From assembly GCA_001790855.1 (NCBI GenBank), contig MGDH01000016.1, forward strand, positions 1-64,000: a stretch of DNA of 64,000 bases, in the 5' to 3' direction. Shown piece after piece: positions 9,309-18,990 of the stretch. Source of the stretch: Candidatus Schekmanbacteria bacterium RIFCSPLOWO2_02_FULL_38_14 (GTDB lineage Bacteria > Schekmanbacteria > GWA2-38-11). The notes beneath the pieces are model-generated. The model saw nothing but the letters and a program-made list of their open reading frames with translations, was not told where the DNA came from and searched no databases. The position numbers were made by a program, and so were the translations under genes. Every line of letters starts with the position of its first letter. Within the stretch, counting starts at the first letter, position 1.

Positions 9309-9599
9309 AATTTTTACGTTGATTTGAGATTTTGGATTTGATATTTTATAATGCATAATTAAGGTAGATTTGTCCAAAATAAATTTGTGTCCAGTAAAAT
9401 TAATGTCCTCTTGATTCCTGCTGGAGTTTACCATCATGAAAATGGGGGTAGGAATCATCATGAGTCAAAGGCTCATAAAGGGGCATGAAAATAATCAGGC
9501 GCCTGCCTGCCGGCAGGCAGGTCCCGCCTGTCCATGAAAATTTTAGAGTCAATGACAATAATTAATTGGAACAGTAGTGCTTAATTTACTAAAATTCTT
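9309..9599. other. 291-bp intergenic region
   Basis: There is no gene between the yggU-like gene and mtnA. The only structured element is the perfect 20-nt palindrome at 9502-9521. Short ORFs here are in poor context and I do not call them. Confidence 0.5.
9502..9521. repeat. Perfect 20-nt GC-rich palindrome (dispersed repeat, copy 1)
   Basis: The sequence CCTGCCTGCCGGCAGGCAGG is its own reverse complement. It stands out in an AT-rich genome and recurs as the core of the 34-nt palindrome at 15447-15480. Confidence 0.85.
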
Positions 9600-9611
9600 A
9601 TGAGGGAAGAA

Positions 9612-10667
9612 ATGTTTAAGACCGTTGAATGGAAAAATAATTTTGTCAGATTAATTGACCAAATCAGGTTGCCTGACAAGGAGGTTTATGTTGACTGCAG
9701 AAACTATGAAGAAGTAGCTCAGGCAATAGAAAAAATGATAGTCAGGGGCGCTCCTGCAATCGGTGTGACAGCAGCTTTTGGAATCGCTCTCGGGGCAGTA
9801 AAATCAAAAGCAGACACTATAGGAAAATTTAAAGCAGAATTTGATAAAATCTGTTATCGTTTAAGCATTACAAGACCAACCGCAGTTAACCTTTTCTGGG
9901 CAATTGACAGGATGAAGGAAGTTTTCATCAAAAACAGCAAATGCCCGCCTGATGAAATTAAAAGGCTTCTTCTCAAAGAAGCAAAAACTGTTTGTGAAGA
10001 AGATATAAAGATTAACAAATTAATCGGAATGCACGGCAGCAAGCTGATAAACAACGGAGACACTGTCCTGACTCACTGCAATGCAGGCGCGCTTGCAACA
10101 GCAGGCTTTGGAACAGCCCTTGGTGTTATAAGGGCATCTGTTAATGACGGGAAAAAAATTGCGGTTATTGCTGATGAAACAAGACCGTTTTTGCAGGGAG
10201 CAAGGCTTACAGCATGGGAGCTTTTAAAGGATAAAATCCCTGTGACATTAATCTGCGATAATATGGCGGGTTATTTTATGAGCAAAGGAGAGATTTCAAA
10301 AGTCATTGTAGGAGCCGACAGGATAGCCTCAAACGGGGACGTAGCAAATAAAATAGGAACTTATACTGTGGCTGTTCTTGCAAAAGAACATAATATACCA
10401 TTCTATGTGGCAGCACCAATATCAACCATTGACCCTAAAATGAAAAACGGAAAATTCATTCCGATTGAGGAAAGGAATCCTTTGGAGATAACTACAATCA
10501 AAGGAAAACCAATTGCACCTCAAAAGGTTAGAGTCAAAAACCCTGCCTTTGATGTTACTCCAAACTGCTATATCTCTGCAATCATAACTGAGAAAGGAAT
10601 TTTAAGAAAACCGTATTCAGAAAGCATCAAAAAGGTTTTAACCCGCATAAGTTCTAAGAAGAAATAA
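9612..10667 (+). CDS. mtnA: Methylthioribose-1-phosphate isomerase
   Basis: This enzyme of the methionine salvage pathway isomerises 5-methylthioribose-1-phosphate to 5-methylthioribulose-1-phosphate. Visible features are [13 protein letters not shown] near residue 45, [11 protein letters not shown] with the catalytic Cys near residue 155, and the catalytic Asp in [18 protein letters not shown] near residue 235. I prefer the ATG at 9612 over the in-frame ATG at 9600. GAGGG at 9602-9606 is ideally spaced for 9612, and the protein then begins MFKTVEW as family members do. It stands alone, converging on the pmbA-like gene with only 14 bp between. Confidence 0.93.
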   Translation: MFKTVEWKNNFVRLIDQIRLPDKEVYVDCRNYEEVAQAIEKMIVRGAPAIGVTAAFGIALGAVKSKADTIGKFKAEFDKICYRLSITRPTAVNLFWAIDRMKEVFIKNSKCPPDEIKRLLLKEAKTVCEEDIKINKLIGMHGSKLINNGDTVLTHCNAGALATAGFGTALGVIRASVNDGKKIAVIADETRPFLQGARLTAWELLKDKIPVTLICDNMAGYFMSKGEISKVIVGADRIASNGDVANKIGTYTVAVLAKEHNIPFYVAAPISTIDPKMKNGKFIPIEERNPLEITTIKGKPIAPQKVRVKNPAFDVTPNCYISAIITEKGILRKPYSESIKKVLTRISSKKK

Positions 10668-10681
10668 AACCTTACAACCAA

Positions 10682-12082
10682 CTATCCCTTTCCGCTAACG
10701 CTCATCTCTTCAATCATCAGCGTTGGGGCACCAATCCTTCCATAAAATCTTAAATCAGAGCCGACTTTTTTAACAGACCTGAATAAATCCATTATATTTC
10801 CTGAAATCACAACACCCCTTACAGGAAATGATATCTTCCCTCCTTTAATCCATAAACCTGAAACACCAAGAGAGAAATCCCCTGAAATCGGATTGGCAGT
10901 ATGAACACCCATTGCCTCTCTTATAAGAAAACCATCATCAATTTCTGAAACAATTTCTTCCTGTGAAATGTTTCCCTTTTCTATATAAAAATTGGAAACG
11001 CTAACCCTTGGTGTATCTTTAAACCCTCCTCTGAATCCATTCCCTGTGGAAACTGTGTCGTCTTTTTTCGCTGTGTATATATCGTACAGAAAACCTCTCA
11101 GGACTCCGTTTTCAACCAGAACTGTCCTCTGCATCGGAACTCCTTCGCCATCAGCAGGCGCTGATGCTAATCCCTCAGGCAAAAGCCCGTTATCAACGAT
11201 TGAAATCTGCTTTGCAGCAACACTTTCGCCTGTTTTTCCGGAAAGCATTGATTTCCCTTTCTGTACATTATCAGCAGACAATGAAGAAGCAAAAATGCTT
11301 AAAAATTCCATAGCCACATATGGGTCAAGAAGAACCGGAACCTTTTTTGTCTCCACAGAAGTTGCACCAAGCATCTCAACTGCCCTTCTTGCAGCCTCTC
11401 TTCCAACCATCTCAAAATCCAGATTTTTAAACCACCTTGATGAATCAATTTCCCATCCCGTTTCCATCACATTGTTTTCCTGGGCAATCAGGGTTATGCT
11501 TGAGGAACAGTAAGTTCCCCTGTTGGTATATTCCAGTCCCTTTGTGTTTAAAATCGCAACCTCATACTGAGTATCATCGAATGAGCATTTTCTTACATTT
11601 ATAATTCTTTTATCAAAATCTCTTCCTGTTTTTTCTGCAAATCTGGTTTTTTCTATTTTTTCCTCTATGGATATTTCGCTCAATTTTTCATCAAAGCAGT
11701 TGACCTGAGGATATCTTTCAACTGCCTCAGAAAAACCCCTGAACTCGTCAGGAGTGCTATTCCTTGCGCTGCTGATTGCCTTGTCTATTAGTTTATTGAT
11801 TGAATCGCTGTTAAAATCATTACAATAGGAAAAACCGCATGCTCCGTCAACCATAACTCTCAACCCAATTCCTCTGTCCTTGGCAAGTTCAAAAGAGTCA
11901 ACCCTCTGGTCTTTTATCTCAATTGAAGTGGACTCAGAACTTGTCATATATACTTCTGCACCCTGAGCCTTTCTCCCTTTAGCTTTTTTCAAAATTTCTC
12001 TGCAAAGTTTTATTGCTTCCAATTCACTCTCCATATTTTCGGGACATTCTTGTCCCGCTGACATTTCAATTTTCATTTTCAT
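10682..12082 (-). CDS. pmbA: TldD/PmbA family protein (PmbA-like)
   Basis: The 466-residue protein belongs to the TldD/PmbA metalloprotease-like family, which in E. coli matures microcin B17 and degrades CcdA. It has the typical N-terminal helix-rich region, the RGIGLRVMVDGACGFSY strand and a C-terminal domain with NPISGDFSLGVSGLWI and a VRGVVISGN stretch. I do not see an HExxxH zinc motif, which fits PmbA, the non-catalytic partner, more than TldD. No tldD partner is visible in the window. The start at 12082 overlaps the upstream GNAT gene by 17 nt; an in-frame ATG at 12034 is an alternative. Confidence 0.85.
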   Translation of the reverse strand: MKMKIEMSAGQECPENMESELEAIKLCREILKKAKGRKAQGAEVYMTSSESTSIEIKDQRVDSFELAKDRGIGLRVMVDGACGFSYCNDFNSDSINKLIDKAISSARNSTPDEFRGFSEAVERYPQVNCFDEKLSEISIEEKIEKTRFAEKTGRDFDKRIINVRKCSFDDTQYEVAILNTKGLEYTNRGTYCSSSITLIAQENNVMETGWEIDSSRWFKNLDFEMVGREAARRAVEMLGATSVETKKVPVLLDPYVAMEFLSIFASSLSADNVQKGKSMLSGKTGESVAAKQISIVDNGLLPEGLASAPADGEGVPMQRTVLVENGVLRGFLYDIYTAKKDDTVSTGNGFRGGFKDTPRVSVSNFYIEKGNISQEEIVSEIDDGFLIREAMGVHTANPISGDFSLGVSGLWIKGGKISFPVRGVVISGNIMDLFRSVKKVGSDLRFYGRIGAPTLMIEEMSVSGKG

Positions 12083-12551
12083 CCAATTCCTTAATCAGAG
12101 CGACTTCATCACAGTGAGGAAATTTTATGCATTTCATACAGTCATTCCAGATTTTCTGCGGCAGTTCTGATTTGTCAACTACAGTAAATCCTTTTTTCTT
12201 AAAAAACTCCGGTTCATAGGTTAAAGCGAAAACCTTTTTTATTTCAATTTTTCTTGCATCTGAAAGACATTTTTTTATAAGTTTTGAACCGATTCCCTTT
12301 CCAACAGCCTTTTTCTTAACAGCTAAAGAGCATATCTCTCCAAGATTACTCCAGAAAACTTTCAGGTTGCAGACACCAAGGATTTCATTCCCTTTCTCAT
12401 ACACTAAAAATCCCCTGATGCTTTCACATATTTCACTCAAAGAGCGGGGAATCATCTTCCCCTTTTTGGCATAAAAGTTGATTATTTCCTGTATTGTAGG
12501 AACATCGCTTATCCTTGCGCTCCTGATTTTCCCTTCAACCCTCTTTCCCAT
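12066..12551 (-). CDS. Short GNAT N-acetyltransferase, ArgA-like
   Basis: The 161-residue GNAT-fold protein starts with IRSARISDVPTIQEIINFYA. It carries the acetyl-CoA-binding motif KAVGKGIGSKLIKKC near residue 80 and ends in a Cys-containing region (DCMKCIKFPHC). This is the layout of stand-alone ArgA-type acetyltransferases that make N-acetylglutamate for arginine synthesis. That substrate is inferred from similarity, and another small acceptor is possible. It is cotranscribed with the downstream pmbA-like gene. Confidence 0.75.
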   Translation of the reverse strand: MGKRVEGKIRSARISDVPTIQEIINFYAKKGKMIPRSLSEICESIRGFLVYEKGNEILGVCNLKVFWSNLGEICSLAVKKKAVGKGIGSKLIKKCLSDARKIEIKKVFALTYEPEFFKKKGFTVVDKSELPQKIWNDCMKCIKFPHCDEVALIKELDENEN

Positions 12552-12581
12552 AATCTGTTTCCTTCAAATTTATTTAAAATG

Positions 12582-12610
12582 AAACTAATTTATGTATCAA
12601 GCCTTGTCAA
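12582..12610 (-). promoter_or_regulatory. Candidate promoter for the GNAT/pmbA unit
   Basis: On the minus strand a perfect TTGACA (12605-12610) is followed by 17 nt and TAGTTT (12582-12587, 3 of 6 matches). It lies 31 nt upstream of the GNAT start. Confidence 0.3.
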
Positions 12611-12713
12611 TTAAAAATAATTCTGTTGATTTGATTTCAATAAATATGGTAACAATTTCAAAAAAGGTCGGCAAGCCTGCTTAATAAATGAAAAAATTGC
12701 AGGAATCGAATGA

Positions 12714-13187
12714 ATGAAAAATTCCAATAAGTCTGCAGAAGGCATTAAAATTGTTTGCAGCAACAGAAAAGCATCACATGATTACCATATCATTGAAAAA
12801 ATTGAAGCAGGCATAGTCTTAGCTGGAACAGAGGTAAAATCGCTGAGGGAAGGCAAGGCTAATCTGAAAGACAGCTATGCGCTGATAAAAGATGAAGAAA
12901 TATACCTTTTGAACTGTCACATAAGCCCTTATTCTCCGGGGGCAAGGGAAAATCCTCCTCCAGCAAGGGCAAGGAAACTCCTTCTGCACAAAAAAGAGAT
13001 ACAGAGGCTGATAGGAAAAACCCGTGAAAAAGGATTCACTTTGGTTCCATTAAAGATTTATTTTAAAAAAGCACACGCCAAGGTTGAATTAGCGCTTGTA
13101 AAAGGGAAAAAGCTTTATGATAAAAGAAGGGCTTTAAAGGAAAAAGAATCAAAGCGTGAACTTGAAAGAGCAATGAAAAACAGATGA
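12714..13187 (+). CDS. smpB: SsrA-binding protein SmpB
   Basis: SmpB binds tmRNA and is needed for rescue of stalled ribosomes. The 157-residue protein has the OB-fold core with the family motif AGTEVKSLREGKANLKDSY and the C-terminal basic tail (KLYDKRRALKEKESKRE) that enters the decoding centre. The ATG at 12710 leads to an immediate stop, so 12714 is the start. AGGAAT lies upstream. Its last codons overlap the amidase start by 4 nt (ATGA), which indicates coupling. Confidence 0.96.
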   Translation: MKNSNKSAEGIKIVCSNRKASHDYHIIEKIEAGIVLAGTEVKSLREGKANLKDSYALIKDEEIYLLNCHISPYSPGARENPPPARARKLLLHKKEIQRLIGKTREKGFTLVPLKIYFKKAHAKVELALVKGKKLYDKRRALKEKESKRELERAMKNR

Positions 13188-13969
13188 CAAAAAGTAAATA
13201 TAAAATATATTTTTCTGTTTTATTCTTCCTGATTTTCTCAGATTTGCTGTCTATTGAAGCGCTCTCAGTTCTAAAGGAGACTCAGGCAATCTCTCCTGCG
13301 GTTTCCAAAAAAAAGCTGGTAGCCATTGACCCGGGGCACGGAGGAAAAGACATTGGGTGTAAAAGCCCCAATGGTCTGACAGAAAAAGAAATTACCCTTA
13401 AGCTGGCTTTAATGGTTAAGGATATTCTTTCCAAAAACCCGGTTATGGATGTCTTCCTCGCAAGAAGCGAAGACATTGACCTGTCATCTGAAAAACGGGT
13501 ATCTTTGGCAAACTCAAAAGGAGCTGATATTTTTTTAAGTCTCCACATAAACGCTTCATTTGATAAAAATCAAAAAGGAATTGAAATATACTATTACTCT
13601 GAGGATAATTTAGGTTTTTCCTATTCTCAATCTCAGACCCAGAGTTTAAACCCGGAAGCCAGTGATGAAGAAAATAAATCTCTGATTTTACCGTGGAACG
13701 AAGCGCAGAATATTTTTATACCAAAAAGTTTTGAAGCTGCATCCTTTCTTGAAGAAAGTTTTAAAAGTTCTCAGGAGATAGCATTCAGGTCAGTCAATCC
13801 CGCGCCGCTTCTTGTTCTGACAGGGACAGCAATGCCTGCTGTTCTCATAGAAGCTGGCTTCATCACTAACACTGAAGAAGAAACCGCTTTGTCAAGAGAT
13901 GGATATCTAAAAGTTCTTGCTATAAAGATTGTAGAAGGAATAACAAAATATTTTGAGGATAATGGGTAG
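13184..13969 (+). CDS. N-acetylmuramoyl-L-alanine amidase (Amidase_3), secreted
   Basis: This zinc enzyme cleaves the bond between MurNAc and L-alanine in peptidoglycan, acting in the periplasm. Residues 7-26 form a signal or anchor segment. The Amidase_3 domain covers about 45-258 with zinc and catalytic residues recognisable as His52 (DPGHGGKD), Glu67 (LTEKE), His121 (LSLHINAS) and Glu223 (LIEAGFI). No LysM, SPOR or AMIN domain is present. The gene sits in the chain smpB-amidase-GerMN-murI, a cell-wall setting. Confidence 0.92.
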   Translation: MTKSKYKIYFSVLFFLIFSDLLSIEALSVLKETQAISPAVSKKKLVAIDPGHGGKDIGCKSPNGLTEKEITLKLALMVKDILSKNPVMDVFLARSEDIDLSSEKRVSLANSKGADIFLSLHINASFDKNQKGIEIYYYSEDNLGFSYSQSQTQSLNPEASDEENKSLILPWNEAQNIFIPKSFEAASFLEESFKSSQEIAFRSVNPAPLLVLTGTAMPAVLIEAGFITNTEEETALSRDGYLKVLAIKIVEGITKYFEDNG

Positions 13970-13971
13970 AA

Positions 13972-14568
13972 ATGTCAAGCCCTGTAAAAAAATATAATTA
14001 TCATTTGCGCAAGCTAACAGCCTTTACACTCTCAATCATTCTCTTTCTTTCATTATATCCGGGCTGTAGCAAAAAATCTTCAACAGAAAAAAAAACCCGT
14101 AGCGATGCAAATTCTGAAAATGAACCAAAAGAAAAAAAAGAAATGGTAGTTAAAGTTTTTTTCCTTAACGGGTCAGAGCTTGCTTATGAAGAAAAGACAA
14201 TATTTTTCAACAGCGGGAAACCCTCTGAAAAGATAAATGAGGCATTAAATGCTCTTATTGAGGGTCCAAAACAAGGGATGACTCCGACTCTGTCAAACAA
14301 GATAAAGCTTCTGAATGCCTTTTTTGATGAAGACGGAACTGCTTATCTCAATTTCTCAAAGGATATTATAAAAAACAATCCCGGAGGAACTTTTGCAGAA
14401 CTTTCAGCAATCAACTCCATAGTCCATACCCTTGTTGAAAATTTTGAGGAAATAACTGCTGTTCAGATTTTAATCAACGGAGAAGAAGTAAACACGCTAT
14501 GGGGACACATAGATACCTCAAAGCCTTTTAAACTCAAAGAATTTTCTGAAGCATCTCTCAGGAAATAA
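13972..14568 (+). CDS. GerMN-domain lipoprotein
   Basis: The 198-residue protein has a signal segment at residues 15-33 ending in the lipobox YPGC, so it is probably lipid-anchored. After a charged Lys/Glu/Ser linker comes one GerMN/sporulation-type domain (about 60-190) with the family features EALNALIEGP and GTAYLNFSKDI. The molecular role of GerMN domains is not settled; they are usually cell-envelope proteins. The start is 2 nt after the amidase stop, and murI follows after 9 nt. Confidence 0.85.
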   Translation: MSSPVKKYNYHLRKLTAFTLSIILFLSLYPGCSKKSSTEKKTRSDANSENEPKEKKEMVVKVFFLNGSELAYEEKTIFFNSGKPSEKINEALNALIEGPKQGMTPTLSNKIKLLNAFFDEDGTAYLNFSKDIIKNNPGGTFAELSAINSIVHTLVENFEEITAVQILINGEEVNTLWGHIDTSKPFKLKEFSEASLRK

Positions 14569-14577
14569 TGAGGAAAA

Positions 14578-15387
14578 ATGAGCGCTAAGGATAGGAAAAA
14601 ACCTATAGGAGTTTTTGACTCAGGAATTGGAGGGCTTACAGTCCTTAAACAGATAATGAGACTTTTGCCGAATGAAAATACTATTTATCTTGGGGACACA
14701 GCAAGAGTGCCTTATGGCACTAAGTCACAGGAAACAGTAAAAAAATATTCTTTTCAGAATATCCACTTCCTGCTTGAAAAAGGGGTAAAACTGCTGGTAA
14801 TAGCCTGCAATACTGCCACTGCTTACAGTCTTGACACAGCCAGAGAAACTTTTAAAATTCCAATAATAGGAGTTATTGAGCCTGGCGCAATGGCAGCAGT
14901 AAGGGAAAGCAGTATTAAAAGAGTTGGTGTGATAGGAACACGAGGAACCATTGAAAGCTCTGTTTACAGAAAGGCAATCATGTCCCTTAACCCGGAATTT
15001 AGCGTGTTTGAAAAACCATGCCCCCTGTTTGTATCGCTTGCCGAGGAAGGACTAATCCATGACAATATAACTTTTATGATAGCTGACAAATATCTTGCAT
15101 CTTTTAAAAGCAAAAGAATTGATACACTTGTGCTTGGGTGCACCCACTATCCTTTGCTCAAAAACATAATTCAGAAATCAATGGGAAAATCTGTAAATCT
15201 CATAGACTCAAGCATTGAAACAGCAAAGGTGGTAAAAGATATTCTAAAGAAAAACACTCTGGAGAATAAAGTTGCAACCAAACCTTATCACCGATTCTTT
15301 GTAACTGACACTTCATCCCATTTTTTAAAAACTGCAAAGCTCTTCCTCGGAAAAGAAATAGAGCATTTTGTTCAGGTAGATTTGTAG
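14578..15387 (+). CDS. murI: Glutamate racemase
   Basis: MurI makes D-glutamate for peptidoglycan. The 269 residues include the N-terminal IGVFDSGIGGLTV motif. The two catalytic cysteines are at residue 77 (VIACNTAT) and residue 188 (LVLGCTHYPLL). A GAGG Shine-Dalgarno precedes the ATG. The gene ends the cell-wall cluster and is followed by a 114-nt gap with a 34-nt palindrome before rph. Confidence 0.96.
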   Translation: MSAKDRKKPIGVFDSGIGGLTVLKQIMRLLPNENTIYLGDTARVPYGTKSQETVKKYSFQNIHFLLEKGVKLLVIACNTATAYSLDTARETFKIPIIGVIEPGAMAAVRESSIKRVGVIGTRGTIESSVYRKAIMSLNPEFSVFEKPCPLFVSLAEEGLIHDNITFMIADKYLASFKSKRIDTLVLGCTHYPLLKNIIQKSMGKSVNLIDSSIETAKVVKDILKKNTLENKVATKPYHRFFVTDTSSHFLKTAKLFLGKEIEHFVQVDL

Positions 15388-15446
15388 AGAGTGGAGAAAA
15401 AATGTAACAAGGGTGGGGGCAAGACAATGCCTGTCTAAAAGTAGGG

Positions 15447-15480
15447 GCAGACACCTGCCTGCCGGCAGGCAGGTGTCTGC
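15447..15480. repeat. Perfect 34-nt palindrome (dispersed repeat, copy 2)
   Basis: The arm GCAGACACCTGCCTGCC is followed directly by its exact reverse complement, with no loop. The central 20 nt equal the palindrome at 9502-9521. It lies 21 nt upstream of the rph start, inside the likely murI-rph transcript. Confidence 0.88.
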
Positions 15481-15501
15481 TCAGAGAAAGAGGAGACAAT
15501 C

Positions 15502-16218
15502 GTGAGACACGATGGACGCAAATATGACGAGATGAGAAAGGTAGAAATCAAAAGAAGGTTTTTAAAGAATCCTTCAGGCTCTGTGCTTATTTCCCTCGGA
15601 GAAACAAAAGTCCTCTGCACAGCAACAGTTGAAGAAAAAGTGCCGCAGTTTCTGGAAAATACAGGTACAGGATGGATAACAGCAGAGTATTCCCTTCTCC
15701 CGGGTTCAACACACACAAGGACAAGGCGTGAGGCTTCTGCAGGCAAAATCAGCGGAAGAACTCATGAGATACAGAGGCTGATTGGAAGGTCACTCCGTTC
15801 AATTGCAGACCTATCGCTCCTTGGAGAAAGGACAATATGGATTGACTGCGATGTGCTGCAGGCAGATGGCGGAACAAGGACAGCCTCAATAACAGGTGCC
15901 TATGTAGCGCTTGCTGATGCAATAGAGACATTGCTTTTAAAAAAAGCAATAAGCAGAAATCCTATAAAAGACCAGGTTGCCGGAATAAGTGTTGGTATAG
16001 TAAAAGGCAAAAAATGTCTGGATTTAAATTACAAGGAAGATTCAAATGCAGATGTTGACATGAATGTAATAATGACTCGGAGCGGAAAACTTGTTGAAGT
16101 TCAAGCAACCGCTGAAAAAAATGCTTTTTCCAAAAATGACCTTGATGACCTTTTGTCTTTAGCACGCAAGGGAATTTTTAATCTCTTTGATGCTCAGAAA
16201 AAAGCATTGAGTAAATAG
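15502..16218 (+). CDS. rph: Ribonuclease PH
   Basis: This phosphorolytic 3'-5' exoribonuclease trims tRNA 3' ends. The 238-residue protein begins MRHDGR from a GTG start, supported by GAGGAG about 7 nt upstream. RNase PH motifs include [22 protein letters not shown] in two adjoining blocks, LIGRSLRS, the phosphate/metal region [19 protein letters not shown], and [15 protein letters not shown]. Length is normal. An rdgB gene, often found next to rph, is not present here. Confidence 0.95.
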   Translation: MRHDGRKYDEMRKVEIKRRFLKNPSGSVLISLGETKVLCTATVEEKVPQFLENTGTGWITAEYSLLPGSTHTRTRREASAGKISGRTHEIQRLIGRSLRSIADLSLLGERTIWIDCDVLQADGGTRTASITGAYVALADAIETLLLKKAISRNPIKDQVAGISVGIVKGKKCLDLNYKEDSNADVDMNVIMTRSGKLVEVQATAEKNAFSKNDLDDLLSLARKGIFNLFDAQKKALSK

Positions 16219-16304
16219 TTGATAAAGTTTCAAAAATGGTTCAGAGTTTTATAAATTATCTAAAAACTCCTTAACTCATAACTCTGTAACTACCTAAAAA
16301 CTTC

Positions 16305-16334
16305 TTGACAATAATTCTGTTTCAACTGAATATT
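16305..16334 (+). promoter_or_regulatory. Candidate promoter for leuS
   Basis: TTGACA (16305-16310) is perfect. At 18-nt spacing lies AATATT (16329-16334, 4 of 6 matches). Transcription would begin only a few nucleotides before the leuS ATG at 16343, giving a nearly leaderless mRNA, so the assignment is uncertain. Confidence 0.3.
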
Positions 16335-16342
16335 TTCAGGCT

Positions 16343-18832
16343 ATGAAATACGAACCAAAAAGCATAGAAGATAAATGGCAGAAAATTTGGGAAGAGGAAA
16401 AACTCTTTGCGGCAAAACCTGATAAAACCAGAAAAAAATATTATGTCCTTGAAATGTTCCCCTACCCTTCGGGGAAAATCCACATGGGGCATGTGAGAAA
16501 CTACGTAATTGGTGATGTGGTTGCAAGGTACAAGTGGAAAAAGGGGTACAATGTCCTCCATCCCATGGGATGGGATTCCTTCGGACTTCCTGCAGAAAAT
16601 GCAGCAATAAAACATAAGATTCATCCGGCAAAATGGACTGAAGAAAATATAAGTTACATGAGAAAACAGCTCAAAAGCCTTGGATTGAGCTATGACTGGG
16701 ACAGAGAGATTTCAACATGCAGAGAAGATTACTATAAATGGTGTCAGTGGTTTTTCCTTAAGTTTTATGAGAGAGGGCTTGCATACCAGAAGGAATCTCT
16801 GGTGAACTGGTGTGATTCCTGCACAACCGTGCTTGCAAATGAGCAGGTAGAAGACGGAAAATGCTGGAGATGTGAAACCGAAGTGACCCAGAAGGAAATG
16901 AAACAGTGGTTCTTCAAAATTACCCACTACGCTGAAGAACTTCTTTCAGAACTTGATAACCTTAAAGGCTGGCCTGAAAGAGTCCTCATTATGCAGAAAA
17001 ACTGGATAGGGAAAAGCTATGGCGCTGAAATAATATTCCCTGTTGCTGATTCAAACCTTTCAGTCACAGTTTTCACTACAAGGCAGGACACAGTCTTTGG
17101 CGCCACATTTATGAGCATTGCGCCTGAAAACCCGGTTGTGAAAGAGCTTGTCAAAGGAACAGAGTATGAAAAACCTGTCAGCGATTTCATAGAGCAGGTT
17201 AAAAAACAGAGCAAAATCACAAGAACTGATATAACAAAAGAAAAAGAAGGAATTTTTACAGGAAGGTACTGCATAAATCCCTTGACCGGCTGGAAGATGC
17301 CAATATTTGTGGCAAATTTTGTGTTAATGGATTACGGAACTGGCGCAGTTATGGCTGTTCCTGCCCACGACCAGAGGGATTTTGATTTTGCAAAAAAATA
17401 TAACCTTCCAATTAAAGTCGTTATCCAGCCCCCTGACAAGAGGCTTGATTCAGACACTTTGGAAGAAGCCTATACTGAGGAAGGTATTCTGGCAGATTCC
17501 GGAAAATTTTCAGGAATGAAAAATACTGAAGCAATGGGTTTGCTTATAGAATATTTTGAGAAAAAAGGTGTAGGGGAAAAAAGAGTGAACTACAGGCTCA
17601 AGGACTGGGGAATCTCTAGGCAGAGATATTGGGGAGCCCCGATTCCAATAATCTATTGCAACTCATGCGGAACTGTCCCTGTTGCGGAAAAAGATCTGCC
17701 AGTGCTTCTTCCAATGGACCTGAACTTCGATATCATTGGAGATTCACCTCTTAAAAAAAGCAATGAGTTTCTGAACACAACCTGCCCAAGATGCAGGGGT
17801 ATAGCAAAACGGGAAACAGATACAATGGATACATTTGTTGATTCATCCTGGTATTTTTCAAGATATTGTACTCCTGACAGTGAAAGCCTGCCGCTTGAAA
17901 AACAGGATTTGAATTACTGGATGCCTGTTGACCAGTACATAGGCGGCATTGAGCACGCAGTACTCCATCTTCTCTATGCAAGATTTTTCACCAAAGTTAC
18001 AAGAGACTTAGGGTTTTTAGATAAAGGCGAACCCTTCATAAATCTTTTGACTCAGGGAATGGTCATAAAAGATGGGGCAAAGATGTCAAAATCAAAGGGG
18101 AATGTTGTTGACCCTGATGACCTTATAAAAAAATACGGTTCTGATACAGTAAGGCTCTTTTGCCTCTTTGCTTCCCCTCCTGAAAAGGACCTTGACTGGA
18201 GCGATGAGGGAGTTGACGGGGCTTTCAGGTTTTTGAACAGGGTATGGAGACTGGTTGAGCAGGAAGGGAAAAGCTTGCCTCTGTCTGAAAAAAAAATTCT
18301 GCCGGAAACAGACAAACTCTCTGATAGCGCCAAGCATATCCTGAAGAAATGCCATAAAACCATAAAAAAAGTATCTGTTGACATTGAAGACAGGTTCCAC
18401 TTCAATACTGCAATTGCGGCAATAATGGAACTTGTTAACTCAATCTATCTGATAGATGAGAAAGAGCTTGCAGGGAATGATGGACTGAAAAATTCATATA
18501 TTTTTGCCATTGAAACTGTGCTCTTGCTTCTTTCTCCGTTTGCGCCCCATATCTGCGAAGAGCTTTGGCAAAGGCTTGGAAAATCAGGAAGTGTATTTGA
18601 ACAACCATGGCTCTGTTATGATGAAAAAATGCTGACAGAAGAAAATGTAACCATCGTAATACAGATTAATGGAAAGGTGCGTGGGAAAATAACAGTTTCT
18701 GTTTCAGCTTCTGAAGAAGAAATAAAAGAGGCTGCAGTTAATAATGAAAAAATTAAGGAATTTCTCAAAAACAAGAAAGTTGTAAAATCGATTCTGGTTC
18801 CAAAAAAGCTGATAAACATTGTAGTTGAATGA
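16343..18832 (+). CDS. leuS: Leucyl-tRNA synthetase
   Basis: This class I aminoacyl-tRNA synthetase charges tRNA-Leu. The 829 residues carry the HIGH-type motif HMGH at 47-50 and KMSKS at about 580-584. A zinc-type Cys pair pattern (CDSC...CWRC) lies near residue 160, with the CP1 editing domain after it ([12 protein letters not shown]). A second Cys cluster (CNSCG...CPRC) lies near 435-485. The C-terminal anticodon-binding and extension domains end the protein ([10 protein letters not shown]-type motif: [12 protein letters not shown]). It is complete and of normal length. Confidence 0.97.
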   Translation: MKYEPKSIEDKWQKIWEEEKLFAAKPDKTRKKYYVLEMFPYPSGKIHMGHVRNYVIGDVVARYKWKKGYNVLHPMGWDSFGLPAENAAIKHKIHPAKWTEENISYMRKQLKSLGLSYDWDREISTCREDYYKWCQWFFLKFYERGLAYQKESLVNWCDSCTTVLANEQVEDGKCWRCETEVTQKEMKQWFFKITHYAEELLSELDNLKGWPERVLIMQKNWIGKSYGAEIIFPVADSNLSVTVFTTRQDTVFGATFMSIAPENPVVKELVKGTEYEKPVSDFIEQVKKQSKITRTDITKEKEGIFTGRYCINPLTGWKMPIFVANFVLMDYGTGAVMAVPAHDQRDFDFAKKYNLPIKVVIQPPDKRLDSDTLEEAYTEEGILADSGKFSGMKNTEAMGLLIEYFEKKGVGEKRVNYRLKDWGISRQRYWGAPIPIIYCNSCGTVPVAEKDLPVLLPMDLNFDIIGDSPLKKSNEFLNTTCPRCRGIAKRETDTMDTFVDSSWYFSRYCTPDSESLPLEKQDLNYWMPVDQYIGGIEHAVLHLLYARFFTKVTRDLGFLDKGEPFINLLTQGMVIKDGAKMSKSKGNVVDPDDLIKKYGSDTVRLFCLFASPPEKDLDWSDEGVDGAFRFLNRVWRLVEQEGKSLPLSEKKILPETDKLSDSAKHILKKCHKTIKKVSVDIEDRFHFNTAIAAIMELVNSIYLIDEKELAGNDGLKNSYIFAIETVLLLLSPFAPHICEELWQRLGKSGSVFEQPWLCYDEKMLTEENVTIVIQINGKVRGKITVSVSASEEEIKEAAVNNEKIKEFLKNKKVVKSILVPKKLINIVVE

Positions 18833-18861
18833 TATAGAAGACTTAGGGTATAAGGTATTGA

Positions 18862-18967
18862 GTCATTGCAAGCAGCATAAGCAACAAAACAATCTTCCTT
18901 TTCTCCCCCTTTAGAAAAGGGGGAATAGAGGGGAATTTGAGATTGCTTCGCTATCGCTCGCAATGAC
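18862..18967. repeat. MITE-like element with imperfect terminal inverted repeats
   Basis: The left end GTCATTGCAAGC and the right end (complement GTCATTGCGAGC) are near-identical inverted ends. The similarity continues with CAATCTT/CAATCTC about 30 nt inside. The 106-bp body contains another imperfect stem (CCCCCTTT...AAAAGGGGG) and no ORF of note. It lies in the leuS-lptE gap. Repeats with this end sequence are common dispersed elements in many bacterial genomes; their mobiliser is not visible here. Confidence 0.6.
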
Positions 18968-18990
18968 AAATCTGGAGAAACATTTTTAAG

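Noticed and set aside
15388-15501. The 34-nt palindrome as a terminator of murI
   Set aside because: There is no T-run after it and no loop, so a repeat element or regulatory hairpin is more likely than a Rho-independent terminator.
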